NCBI GenBank assembly: GCA_041670165.1
Contig: JBAXZR010000019.1
Span: forward strand, 1 to 20,586
Length of the DNA stretch: 20,586 bases
Source: JBAXZR01 sp041670165
GTDB lineage: Bacteria; Bacillota; Clostridia; Christensenellales; UBA1242
Direction: 5' to 3'
The position numbers were made by a program, and so were the translations under genes. Position 1 is the stretch's first letter. Each line of letters opens with the position of its first letter. Shown here piece by piece: positions 13,983 to 20,586 of the stretch. The notes under the pieces are model-generated. The model saw only the letters and a program-made list of their open reading frames with translations, did not search any database and was not told where the DNA came from.

Positions 13983-14966
13983 TTATAAGCCACCCAGTAA
14001 ACCAGCTAATGCGACTCCAATCGGTAAATGAGCTGAACCAAACATAGCTAAATGCATATGAAGTCCCCATTGCGCTCCAATATCAAGTCTTGCGAATTTA
14101 CCTAATTTAGCAAGTGTTCCACCAGCTTTATACCAAGGATTTAGTGGATTGAAAATATTTTTATCAGGTGAAAGCACTTTCAAACCTAATTTGCCAATTG
14201 CTATGCCTCCATTTTTTCCTGTCTGAGCACCTAAATTTGCTGCAAGTCTAAATCCTCCACCGATGATCTGAGCTCCACCAGCAAATATTCCGCCCCACAT
14301 AAACCCACTTGCAAGATTATCACCAAAGTTATCAAAAAATCCGTTGCCTGTGGAAACCGAGATTAATCCACCAACGCCGACACTGAGCGCACTACTTATT
14401 CCAACCTGTGTTAATGAAGATAGTAATGCACTTCCAAATGCCGCCCACCAGCCCGTTCCAGTTCCTGCTGTAAATGCAGTAACTACTGCACCGCCAATAA
14501 TGAGAGCAGTCCCAACAGCAAGTTCTGTCAAATGATTTTTAAACCAATTGCCAATGTCTTCCCAAATTGATTGCCCTGTGCTATCTGTAAACATAACGGG
14601 GTTGTTGGCACAGTAGGAGTAGAGATTAAGTCCGTTTATTGTGTTTGGGTCAAGATAGGAGGTGTCATCCATATTAATGAATCTGCCGGTTTCTGGGTCA
14701 TAATACCTTGACATCAAGTAATACAATTTTGTCTCATTGTCCCAGTAATATGAACGATATCTAAATGGGTTTAAGTTGCCTATGTGACTTTCATATCCAG
14801 ATATTACTCCAGTTGTACTGTCGTAAATTACTGAGCTATCTGAGAGTATACATTGGTGATTGCCCCATGCATCATAAACATACTCGGCTTGCAATGTTCC
14901 GCTTGTATCATAGACTTGCCACTTACTAGCATAGTAATCATAACCTATAGTTTCTATTAATGTCAA
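13983..14966 (-). CDS. Orphan RHS C-terminal toxin cassette B (5'-truncated)
   Basis: About 327 residues from TTG 14966, again only the end of an RHS protein. Residues 28-125 are RHS-associated core (YVYDAWGN, NPFRYRSYYWDNETKLYYL, SRYYDPETGRFINMDD), nearly identical in DNA to cassette A up to STGQSIWEDIGNWF. Residues about 146-240 form a glycine/alanine-rich hydrophobic stretch (AVGTALIIGGAVVTAF and more), as seen in pre-toxin regions that may help the tip cross a membrane. The last ~50 residues, with GAQWGLHMHLAMFGSAHLPIG, are unique and histidine-containing; function unknown. The insert between YDAWGN and the YRSYY motif is longer than in A and C. The TTG start lacks a ribosome site and overlaps the junction element, so expression is doubtful. 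Confidence 0.75.
   Translation of the reverse strand: MTLIETIGYDYYASKWQVYDTSGTLQAEYVYDAWGNHQCILSDSSVIYDSTTGVISGYESHIGNLNPFRYRSYYWDNETKLYYLMSRYYDPETGRFINMDDTSYLDPNTINGLNLYSYCANNPVMFTDSTGQSIWEDIGNWFKNHLTELAVGTALIIGGAVVTAFTAGTGTGWWAAFGSALLSSLTQVGISSALSVGVGGLISVSTGNGFFDNFGDNLASGFMWGGIFAGGAQIIGGGFRLAANLGAQTGKNGGIAIGKLGLKVLSPDKNIFNPLNPWYKAGGTLAKLGKFARLDIGAQWGLHMHLAMFGSAHLPIGVALAGLLGGL
14541..14925 (-). repeat. RHS-core DNA repeat, copy in cassette B
   Basis: Matches 12925-13293 nearly base for base from AAACCAATTGCC to the GRFIN-coding part, less well through the middle, then again over the YDAWGN-coding part. The sharp end of similarity at 14541/12925 marks where the unique toxin tips begin. Confidence 0.85.
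14937..14966 (-). promoter_or_regulatory. Cassette junction element, copy 3 (promoter-like)
   Basis: Minus-strand TTGACA (14961-14966), 18 bp, TATGAT (14937-14942), with the spacer core AATAGAAACTATAGG. Marks the 5' edge of RHS fragment B. Confidence 0.5.
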
Positions 14967-15034
14967 ATTTTATAGTTATTATTAAACTATATGCAAATTG
15001 TTTCAAACACTAGATTTTTTCTCGAACTTAAAAA

Positions 15035-15067
15035 AAACAGCTATAGGTTTTAATCCAATAACTGTTT
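15035..15067 (-). terminator. Terminator of cassette C
   Basis: A 13-bp stem with one mismatch and one wobble (15035-15047 with 15055-15067, AAACAG/CTGTTT outer arms) is followed on the minus strand by eight T residues. Confidence 0.88.
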
Positions 15068-15081
15068 AATTAAAATTCATA

Positions 15082-15663
15082 TTATTTTTTATTTTCTCTA
15101 TTTTTTACTAATTTTAATAAATCAGAAAAAATTTCGTTTCCTGTTTTTATTTCTAAATTGTTGCCAAGTTCTTGTGCTCTTGTTATTGACTCATCAATAA
15201 TTTTTATTATTTGTTTTTTTGAGAAATAAAACACATTAATTGCTCTTTGCTTTTTATCTTTACAATCAAAGACAATATACGGCATTGGAGTAAAAATCCA
15301 TTTTGCTGGTTTGTTTAATGAATTATTAGTCGTTATAATCATAAATATATTTTTAATTTCTAAATATGGTACATGCGTTTCATATTGTATTTTATTATCT
15401 TTATTTCCCCAGTGATCAGGTACAAATATTTCATTTTTATCTAAAATTATTTTGTTTCGAGCAAAACGAATAAATGTGTATCCCATGAACATGACAGTAA
15501 ATAATCCAGCAAGCATTCCAATCCAATCATCAGTATTTGCGTTGTTAATTTTGGAGAAAAAGAACTCAAATACAACATACATGCCTGCCGCTACGAAAGC
15601 AAGAAATAATAAGATTACTACATACAATATGATTGAAACTTGAAAAAATATTTTTCTTTTCAT
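15082..15663 (-). CDS. Putative membrane immunity protein of RHS cassette C
   Basis: About 193 residues from ATG 15663, chosen because AGGAGT lies 6 bases upstream; an earlier ATG at 15687 is possible but has a poorer site. Two N-terminal hydrophobic helices (roughly residues 5-28 and 43-66) anchor it in the membrane, followed by a cytoplasmic domain with beta-strand character (KIILDKNEIFVPDHW..., YLEIKNIFMI...) reminiscent of PH-like domains, though not assignable. A membrane-bound immunity fits a toxin tip that acts at the membrane. It follows the RHS stop by 26 bases and ends just before a strong terminator. Confidence 0.7.
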   Translation of the reverse strand: MKRKIFFQVSIILYVVILLFLAFVAAGMYVVFEFFFSKINNANTDDWIGMLAGLFTVMFMGYTFIRFARNKIILDKNEIFVPDHWGNKDNKIQYETHVPYLEIKNIFMIITTNNSLNKPAKWIFTPMPYIVFDCKDKKQRAINVFYFSKKQIIKIIDESITRAQELGNNLEIKTGNEIFSDLLKLVKNRENKK

Positions 15664-15689
15664 TTTTACTCCTACTCCAAATAGCATGA

Positions 15690-16580
15690 TTAATCACCCC
15701 ATGTACTGCCTGGAAGTTTATAATGATTGTATGTATTTATTAGTACATCTGCAATAACATTAAACACGCTATAAGCAGCCTCATAAGTGACCATTTTGCC
15801 AAATGTTCTCAAAGTTATTTTTCTAACCGTTCCATTATAAAACTTTGTGCTGATTTGTCTTGCTACTTGGCTTATACTTCCTCTTCCAGTAAATCCTGGA
15901 ACTTTTAGTATGCTTGTTAATTTAGCAGTGGCTGCTGAAACTATTCCAGTTAACAATGATGACACAAGTATTTCGCTAAAACTATGGCTTTTCCCTTCCC
16001 ATGTATTTTGTAATCCCATTCCAATTCCTTGAGATAATGCACCTGTCACAAAGGCTGAGCCCACAATTCCTAGACCTGGAATGGCAAATGCCAATGCTCC
16101 ACCTATTGCCCCGCCAAATGCTGAACCAACTAGCATTGCCCATGACCAATTCCATTCGCCTGTAGTAAAATACGATAGCACTTCACTTGTTGCATAAACG
16201 CCTGCTCCTACCACTGTCCCTATTAAAGCAGCAATTCCTAATCCAATCAAAATGGATATAAGTTCATGCCCAGATGGATCGCAAGACATAATTGGATTAT
16301 TTCTGCAATATGCATATAGATTTAATCCGTTAATGTTTTCAGGGTCAACATAATTAATGTCGTCCATGTTGATGAATCTGCCGGTTTCTGGGTCATAGTA
16401 TCTTGACATAAGATAGTAGAGTCCAGTTTCCGTGTCAAAGTAATAACCTCTGTAACGGAATGGGTTGATGTTTCCAATAAAATTTGGATAAACATTTTCT
16501 GTTCCGTTAGGGTTAAGAACCTTGTGATTGCCCCATGCATCGTATACATACTCGGCTTGTAGTATTCTTCTTTTGTTGGG
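15690..16580 (-). CDS. Orphan RHS C-terminal toxin cassette C (5'-truncated, no clear start)
   Basis: The RHS frame is open from the TGA at 16581-16583 to the TAA at 15690, but contains no start codon until ATG 16409 (239 residues from there), which has no ribosome site. Core motifs run QAEYVYDAWGNHKVL, NPFRYRGYYFDTETGLYYL, SRYYDPETGRFINMDD, NGLNLYAYCRNNPIM and end in the classical DPSG boundary (SCDPSGHE). The unique tip begins with long glycine/alanine-rich hydrophobic segments (ILIGLGIAALIGTVVGAGVYA, SAFGGAIGGALAFAIPGLGIVG) and ends with a FTGRGSISQVARQISTKFYNGTVRKI region that resembles a tip type I recall from Clostridia RHS proteins, without known activity. Membrane action is inferred from hydrophobicity and the membrane-anchored neighbour. 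Confidence 0.72.
   Translation of the reverse strand, partial: PNKRRILQAEYVYDAWGNHKVLNPNGTENVYPNFIGNINPFRYRGYYFDTETGLYYLMSRYYDPETGRFINMDDINYVDPENINGLNLYAYCRNNPIMSCDPSGHELISILIGLGIAALIGTVVGAGVYATSEVLSYFTTGEWNWSWAMLVGSAFGGAIGGALAFAIPGLGIVGSAFVTGALSQGIGMGLQNTWEGKSHSFSEILVSSLLTGIVSAATAKLTSILKVPGFTGRGSISQVARQISTKFYNGTVRKITLRTFGKMVTYEAAYSVFNVIADVLINTYNHYKLPGSTWGD
16285..16570 (-). repeat. RHS-core DNA repeat, copy in cassette C
   Basis: Shares long identical runs with 12925-13293, notably over the part encoding NHKVL through RYRGYYFD and over the SRYYDPETGRFINMDD part. Similarity stops at the DPSG-coding region. Confidence 0.8.
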
Positions 16581-16597
16581 TCATTGCGAGCATATTA

Positions 16598-16626
16598 AGT
16601 ATATTCTATGGTACTATTCGTGTCAA
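16598..16626 (-). promoter_or_regulatory. Cassette junction element, copy 4 (promoter-like)
   Basis: Minus-strand TTGACA (16621-16626), 17 bp, TATACT (16598-16603); consensus-like promoter spacing. Spacer has the shared AATAG...CATAGAA core. It is the upstream-most boundary of the array. Confidence 0.55.
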
Positions 16627-16722
16627 ATTTTTGAACAAAATTTATGATAAGAAATTGCTAAAAAATTGACGACTTTAAATAATTTTAATTAAAAATTCCT
16701 AATTTTACAGCCTTTTTTAAAA

Positions 16723-17433
16723 TTATAGTTTTGTTTTGCGGACAAGACCTGTCCACATGAAACAAGCACGGAAGAAGTCGCCGATGTAGGTTAGGAGAGC
16801 GAGGCTAAGTAGCTTTTTGACAAGTTTAAGTTCGTTTGAGTCAAAGTCGGTATATTTTTTCATAAGGGCGATTGCTCTTTTGCTTGCATCTTTTTCAATT
16901 GGGATTGTTGCAAGACGAACAAACAAGCAAATTAAAAATATGGCAAGTCCACTCATGGAAATTCCTGCTCCAATCCAAATTGTGCTATCAATTGTTAGCA
17001 TGTAAATTATTCCAATTATAATGAGTGGCAAAATAAAGGGTGAAAACAAAACTGAAAAAGCACGCATTCTTATGAAGTTTTCAAAAGTTTTTGGAGCTTC
17101 TTTTTGTTGAAGTGCGTGTCCAAGTTCATGAGCCGCCACTCCAAGAGCCACACTTGAAGCATTGAAAGCTGTTGTTGAAGAAAGCATAATGATTTTTTGA
17201 GCAGGATTGTAAGCATCATTCAAAATGCCTGCGTTCTGCACAATTTTCACTTCTCTGTTAAGTTCGTTTTTAACAACCATTTGTGTAAACTCAGTTGCAG
17301 TTATGAAGCCAACTGAAGATTGTTCTTGATAATCAAAAAATGCATTAAAAAATTTGTCGCCACCATAACTTGCAAGGCTGACAATAACAAGTAAAACCAA
17401 GACCACAATTGCTAGAATAATAAAAATATCCAT
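16723..17433 (-). CDS. YugP-like neutral zinc metallopeptidase, membrane-bound
   Basis: About 236 residues from ATG 17433. A first membrane helix covers residues 2-22. The zinc site HELGH is at 102-106 within SVALGVAAHELGHALQQ, preceded by a conserved LNDAYNPAQKIIMLSS block, both typical of the YugP/Zn_peptidase_2 family (PF04298-type). Two further membrane segments follow (SPFILPLIIIGIIYML and the IWIGAGISMSGLAIFLICLFV region). Substrates are unknown for the family. No strong ribosome site marks any start: ATG 17451 and TTG 17457 are in frame upstream. It is divergent from the transporter gene. No strong terminator is seen; only a weak AT stem near 16700. Confidence 0.85.
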   Translation of the reverse strand: MDIFIILAIVVLVLLVIVSLASYGGDKFFNAFFDYQEQSSVGFITATEFTQMVVKNELNREVKIVQNAGILNDAYNPAQKIIMLSSTTAFNASSVALGVAAHELGHALQQKEAPKTFENFIRMRAFSVLFSPFILPLIIIGIIYMLTIDSTIWIGAGISMSGLAIFLICLFVRLATIPIEKDASKRAIALMKKYTDFDSNELKLVKKLLSLALLTYIGDFFRACFMWTGLVRKTKL

Positions 17434-17498
17434 AGGCTTAGTGTAACACATTAACAATTTTTCTTACAAATGTTCTATGGGGTTTGATTTTGTTTATG

Positions 17499-17512
17499 AA
17501 GCAAAAATGCTT
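17499..17512. repeat. 14-bp palindromic repeat AAGCAAAAATGCTT, copy 1
   Basis: Inverted arms AAGCA/TGCTT around AAAA. An exact second copy is at 17548-17561, 49 bp away, in the same divergent gap. Operator-like arrangement. Confidence 0.6.
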
Positions 17513-17547
17513 GGTTTTGTGAAAATTGTTTTTATTTCTTAAAACAA

Positions 17548-17561
17548 AAGCAAAAATGCTT
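17548..17561. repeat. 14-bp palindromic repeat AAGCAAAAATGCTT, copy 2
   Basis: Exact match to 17499-17512. The rest of the 260-bp gap between the peptidase and the transporter (17458-17718) holds only AT-rich DNA and possible promoters. Confidence 0.6.
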
Positions 17562-17640
17562 AAGCAATTGTAAAAAAGATATATTATAAAAATAATTTTG
17601 GACAACATTTTTTAAATCAATGTTTGCCGTGTAGAATATT

Positions 17641-17669
17641 TTGACTTTTATCAAAGTTTTGCTTAAATT
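17641..17669 (+). promoter_or_regulatory. Possible promoter of the transporter-glnS pair
   Basis: TTGACT (17641-17646) with TAAATT (17664-17669) at 17-bp spacing. A perfect TATAAT also occurs at 17708-17713 without a good -35; its transcript would begin at the GTG start codon itself. Confidence 0.4.
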
Positions 17670-17718
17670 AATCGACAAATTCATTCTAAAAGACATAGCG
17701 GGGCAAGTATAATAACTT

Positions 17719-19122
17719 GTGAAGAAAAAGTTTGATTTTGGAAAACTATTTTATGGAATTGGAAATCTTGCATATGGCACAGTTTCACAAACAGAAGAAA
17801 ATTTTGTGATGTTTTTTGGCACAACTGTTCTTGGGCTTTCTGGAGTTTTGATGGGAATTATTGTGGCAATTTCTGTTTTTTGGGACGCTATTTCTGATCC
17901 GATTGTGGGGCGAATTTCAGATTCAACAAACAATATGGTTTTTGGCAAAAGACATGGATACATTTTGTTTGCAACAGTTGGTATGGCTGTTACCAATTTA
18001 TTTTTGTGGCAAATTTCTCCTGAGTGGAGTGTTGCTAGCAAAGCAATTGTTCTTTTTTTAATGATTATGTTACTTGAAACCTTCAACACATTTTTTGCAA
18101 GTCCCCACGGGGCATTAGGTGTTGAAATTTCAACTTCAACGCACGACCGAACAAAAATTATGAGTATAAAAACAGTATTTTTTCTTTTTGGAATGCTTAT
18201 GCCAAGCTTTTTGCTTCTTGCATTTTCAAGCAGTGTTGAAGGGCAAATTTCTTCATCACAACTTGTTAAAATGGGCTATGCAACAAGCATTATTTGTTTT
18301 GTTTTTGGACTTGTTTGTTTTTTTGGAACGCTGAAATATATCAAAAAAAATCCTTATGTCATTTCTCGCAAACAAGTGGCAAAAAAGAGTTCTGTGTTAG
18401 CTTCTTTTTTTTCCGCTTTTTATTCAAGGGAAAAACGAGCCGTTATCTTAGGCTATTCAACAAGTTTACTTTCAACAGCTTTTTTATCAGCAAGCGGACT
18501 TCATATGTTCACATTTTCTTTTCACTTTTCAGGTGCTCAAATTTCTTCGCTTATGCTTGTGATGTTTGTGACTGCAATTTTGTCTCAACCTTTTTGGATT
18601 AAGCAATCAAAATTGACTTCAAAAATTAGGGCAATTATGTCGGCTACAAGGATTGCAATAATTGGCTCATTACTTCTTGCTCTTGTGTATGTTTTTTCTC
18701 GTGATATAGGGGTTCTTACTTTTACTTTTTCAATCGTGGCTTTGTGCGTTTGCGGATTTGGGATTGGTGCTCTCTTTTCCTTGCCAATATCAATGTATAG
18801 TGATATTATTGTTGCAGAGCGTGGTGAACAAACCAGCTGTGCAACGCAGCTTGGATTTTTGAACCTTGCTAACAAATTTTCAAATGCTTTTGGGCTTTTG
18901 TTTGTCGGTGTGCTTTTGGACTTAGTGAAATTTAATTCCAAAATGCCAGTTCAAACATTGGAAGTTCAAAACAACTTAGCATTCATTGTGATTGCTGGAG
19001 TTGTTGCAAGCCTTGTTGTTAGCATTTGGCTATATAGAACAGCTTCGCCAAAAAAAAGCTTTTTAGCAAAATTTTTTAAAACTTTCAGAAGGGGTAAATT
19101 GAATGAAGTCCAAACCAATTGA
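17719..19122 (+). CDS. MFS sugar:cation symporter, GPH (MelB-like) family
   Basis: A 467-residue integral membrane protein with about 12 hydrophobic segments. The GPH signature is clear in DPIVGRISDSTNNMVFGKRHGYIL (60-83), and the N-terminus (FYGIGNLAYGTVSQTEENF) fits the family. Members carry glycosides, pentosides or hexuronides with Na+ or H+; the substrate here cannot be told. The start is a GTG at 17719 because two in-frame stops (TAA TAA) lie just upstream. No Shine-Dalgarno is visible; a TATAAT ends 5 bases before the GTG, so a leaderless transcript is possible. The 3' end overlaps glnS by 20 bases, implying coupled translation. Confidence 0.85.
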   Translation: MKKKFDFGKLFYGIGNLAYGTVSQTEENFVMFFGTTVLGLSGVLMGIIVAISVFWDAISDPIVGRISDSTNNMVFGKRHGYILFATVGMAVTNLFLWQISPEWSVASKAIVLFLMIMLLETFNTFFASPHGALGVEISTSTHDRTKIMSIKTVFFLFGMLMPSFLLLAFSSSVEGQISSSQLVKMGYATSIICFVFGLVCFFGTLKYIKKNPYVISRKQVAKKSSVLASFFSAFYSREKRAVILGYSTSLLSTAFLSASGLHMFTFSFHFSGAQISSLMLVMFVTAILSQPFWIKQSKLTSKIRAIMSATRIAIIGSLLLALVYVFSRDIGVLTFTFSIVALCVCGFGIGALFSLPISMYSDIIVAERGEQTSCATQLGFLNLANKFSNAFGLLFVGVLLDLVKFNSKMPVQTLEVQNNLAFIVIAGVVASLVVSIWLYRTASPKKSFLAKFFKTFRRGKLNEVQTN

Positions 19123-20586
19123 AGCAACAAATTTTATTGAAGAAATCATAAATAAAGACATTCTTGAGGGCAGAAATGAGCTTTCAGAATGCGTTCAAAC
19201 TCGTCACCCACCAGAACCAAGTGGCTATTTGCATATTGGACATGCCCGCAACATTTACTTAAACTATGGCACTGCCCTTAAGTATGACGGAATTTGCAAC
19301 TTACGCTTTGATGACACAAATCCATCAAAGGAAAGTCAAGAATTTGTTGATGCAATCATTGCAGATGTAAAGTGGCTTGGATACTGTCCAAAGAACATTT
19401 TTTTTGCGACTGATTATTTTCAAAAAAACTACGAGTATTGCGTGAAACTTTTAAAAGAAGGAAAGGCATATGTTGATGACCTTTCTCCTGATGAACTTAC
19501 TGCATATCGTGGCACTCTCACTGAAGCTGGCAAAAATAGCCCATTTCGAGAAAGAACTATTGAGGAAAATCTTGACCTTTTTGACAGAATGAAAAATGGC
19601 GAATTTGAAGCAGGTTCAAGGTGCGTTAGAGCCAAAATTGACATGGCTTCACCAAACATAAACATGCGTGATCCAGTTATTTACCGCATTCAATATGGCA
19701 ATCACCAAAGAATTGGTAAAAAATGGAACATTTATCCAACCTATGATTTTTCTCACCCTATGGACGATGCCATGGAAGGTGTTACTCATTCAATGTGCGG
19801 ACTTGATTTTGAAGATCACCGCCCATTATATGATTGGGTTGTTGAATCTTGCGGTTTTGTTAACAAACCCCGTCAAATAGAAAGCTCACTTATGCTTATA
19901 AAAGGTGTTATTCTTGGCAAAAGAAACATAAAAAGGCTTGTTGAAAAAGGTGTTGTAAGTGGTTGGGACGATCCAAGACTTTTCACACTCAGAGCTTTGA
20001 AACGCCGTGGTGTTATGCCAGAAGCAATTCTTAATTTTGTTAAAGCCTGTAGCATTGGAAAGGCAAACTCTCTTATTGAACGCTCATTCCTTGAGCATTT
20101 TATCAGAGAAAATCTAAATCAAATTTCTCGCCGAGTTATGGCAGTTCTTGACCCAGTTGAACTTGAGCTTACAAACCTTGATAAAGCTGAAGAAATTGAA
20201 CTTGATGATTATCCACAAAATGAAACAACAACAAAGAGAAATCTTACTTTTGAAAAATGTTTATTTGTTGACAGAGATGACTTCATTGACCACACTGACC
20301 CCAAATTTTATAGATTGCAAGTTGGTGGAGAAGTTAGGCTTAAAGGTGCGTATATTGTTAAATGCACGGGCTTTGACCGTGACGCTAGTGGACAAGTTTC
20401 CAAAATTTATGCCGAAGTTGAATTTGACACAAAGAGTGGCAGCGGTTCAACCAAAAAAGTTAAAGGAACAATTCATTGGCTTCCTTCAAGTGAAAGTAAA
20501 AAATGCACAATTAATATTTATGAAAACTTGATTGATGAAAACTTTGACGGTAAAATTGTTGAAACAACTGATTTTGACAGCCAAAT
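19103..20586 (+). CDS. glnS: Glutaminyl-tRNA synthetase (partial, runs off right edge)
   Basis: Class I synthetase charging tRNA-Gln; 494 codons are present and the frame is open at the window end (E. coli GlnRS has about 550). The HIGH motif is HIGH (44-47) within RHPPEPSGYLHIGHARN. Catalytic-domain blocks SPNINMRDPVIYRIQYG, WNIYPTYDFSHPMDDAMEGVTHS and LDFEDHRPLYDWVVE are GlnRS-specific, as is KGTIHWLP in the anticodon-binding part. The KMSKS-equivalent is ILGKR rather than the usual VMSKR. The ATG at 19103 has AAGGGG about 8 bases upstream, inside the transporter gene. Many Bacillota lack GlnRS and use the GatCAB route, so the gene may have been acquired. Confidence 0.93.
   Translation, partial: MKSKPIEATNFIEEIINKDILEGRNELSECVQTRHPPEPSGYLHIGHARNIYLNYGTALKYDGICNLRFDDTNPSKESQEFVDAIIADVKWLGYCPKNIFFATDYFQKNYEYCVKLLKEGKAYVDDLSPDELTAYRGTLTEAGKNSPFRERTIEENLDLFDRMKNGEFEAGSRCVRAKIDMASPNINMRDPVIYRIQYGNHQRIGKKWNIYPTYDFSHPMDDAMEGVTHSMCGLDFEDHRPLYDWVVESCGFVNKPRQIESSLMLIKGVILGKRNIKRLVEKGVVSGWDDPRLFTLRALKRRGVMPEAILNFVKACSIGKANSLIERSFLEHFIRENLNQISRRVMAVLDPVELELTNLDKAEEIELDDYPQNETTTKRNLTFEKCLFVDRDDFIDHTDPKFYRLQVGGEVRLKGAYIVKCTGFDRDASGQVSKIYAEVEFDTKSGSGSTKKVKGTIHWLPSSESKKCTINIYENLIDENFDGKIVETTDFDSQ

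Noticed and set aside
16322..16549. 75-residue frame overlapping RHS fragment C
   Set aside because: Same out-of-frame reading of the RHS core as in fragment A; the similarity between these shadow frames only reflects DNA-level repeats.

Overview
The window looks like chromosome from a low-GC Bacillota (Firmicutes) bacterium, probably an uncultured gut-type lineage. The evidence is very AT-rich DNA, AGGAG-type ribosome binding sites, sigma-70/SigA-like promoters, hairpin-plus-T terminators, and a Firmicutes gene set: LiaF-like protein, SecA with a SEC-C tail, Mini-RNase III, RlmB, HelD and a YugP-type peptidase. TGA is used as a stop codon (metG, glnS-upstream transporter), so the code is standard. 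I cannot name the genus from sequence alone.

Layout. 1-2100: a LiaF-like membrane protein and an NAD-dependent epimerase/reductase, both leftward. 2219-4942: secA, rightward, with its own terminator. 4990-5390: a gene-free segment of unusual composition (51-bp tandem repeat, long inverted repeat, G-rich tract) bracketed by a 17-bp direct repeat. 5389-8448: leftward rlmB, then mrnC and metG, the last two translationally coupled (GTGA overlap). 8449-8962: a divergent intergenic region with a cluster of DnaA boxes, two of them perfect, beside an AT-rich stretch; it resembles a replication origin or a DnaA-regulated locus. 8963-10966: helD, rightward.

11060-16630 is the accessory part. It is a leftward array of orphan RHS C-terminal toxin/immunity cassettes with no full-length RHS gene in the window. 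Each complete cassette has the same order: a recurrent ~30-bp junction sequence (TTGACA-like, 17-18 bp, TATACT-like), a short piece of conserved RHS core, a unique C-terminal toxin-like tip, a unique immunity-like gene, and an intrinsic terminator. Three cassettes are complete and a fourth is reduced to the junction sequence plus a frameshifted paralogue of the neighbouring immunity gene. This looks like a reservoir of interchangeable toxin tips and immunity genes for contact-dependent competition.

16723-20586 returns to core genes: a YugP-like zinc metallopeptidase (leftward), then a rightward pair of a GPH-type sugar transporter and glutaminyl-tRNA synthetase that overlap by 20 bases; glnS runs off the right edge.
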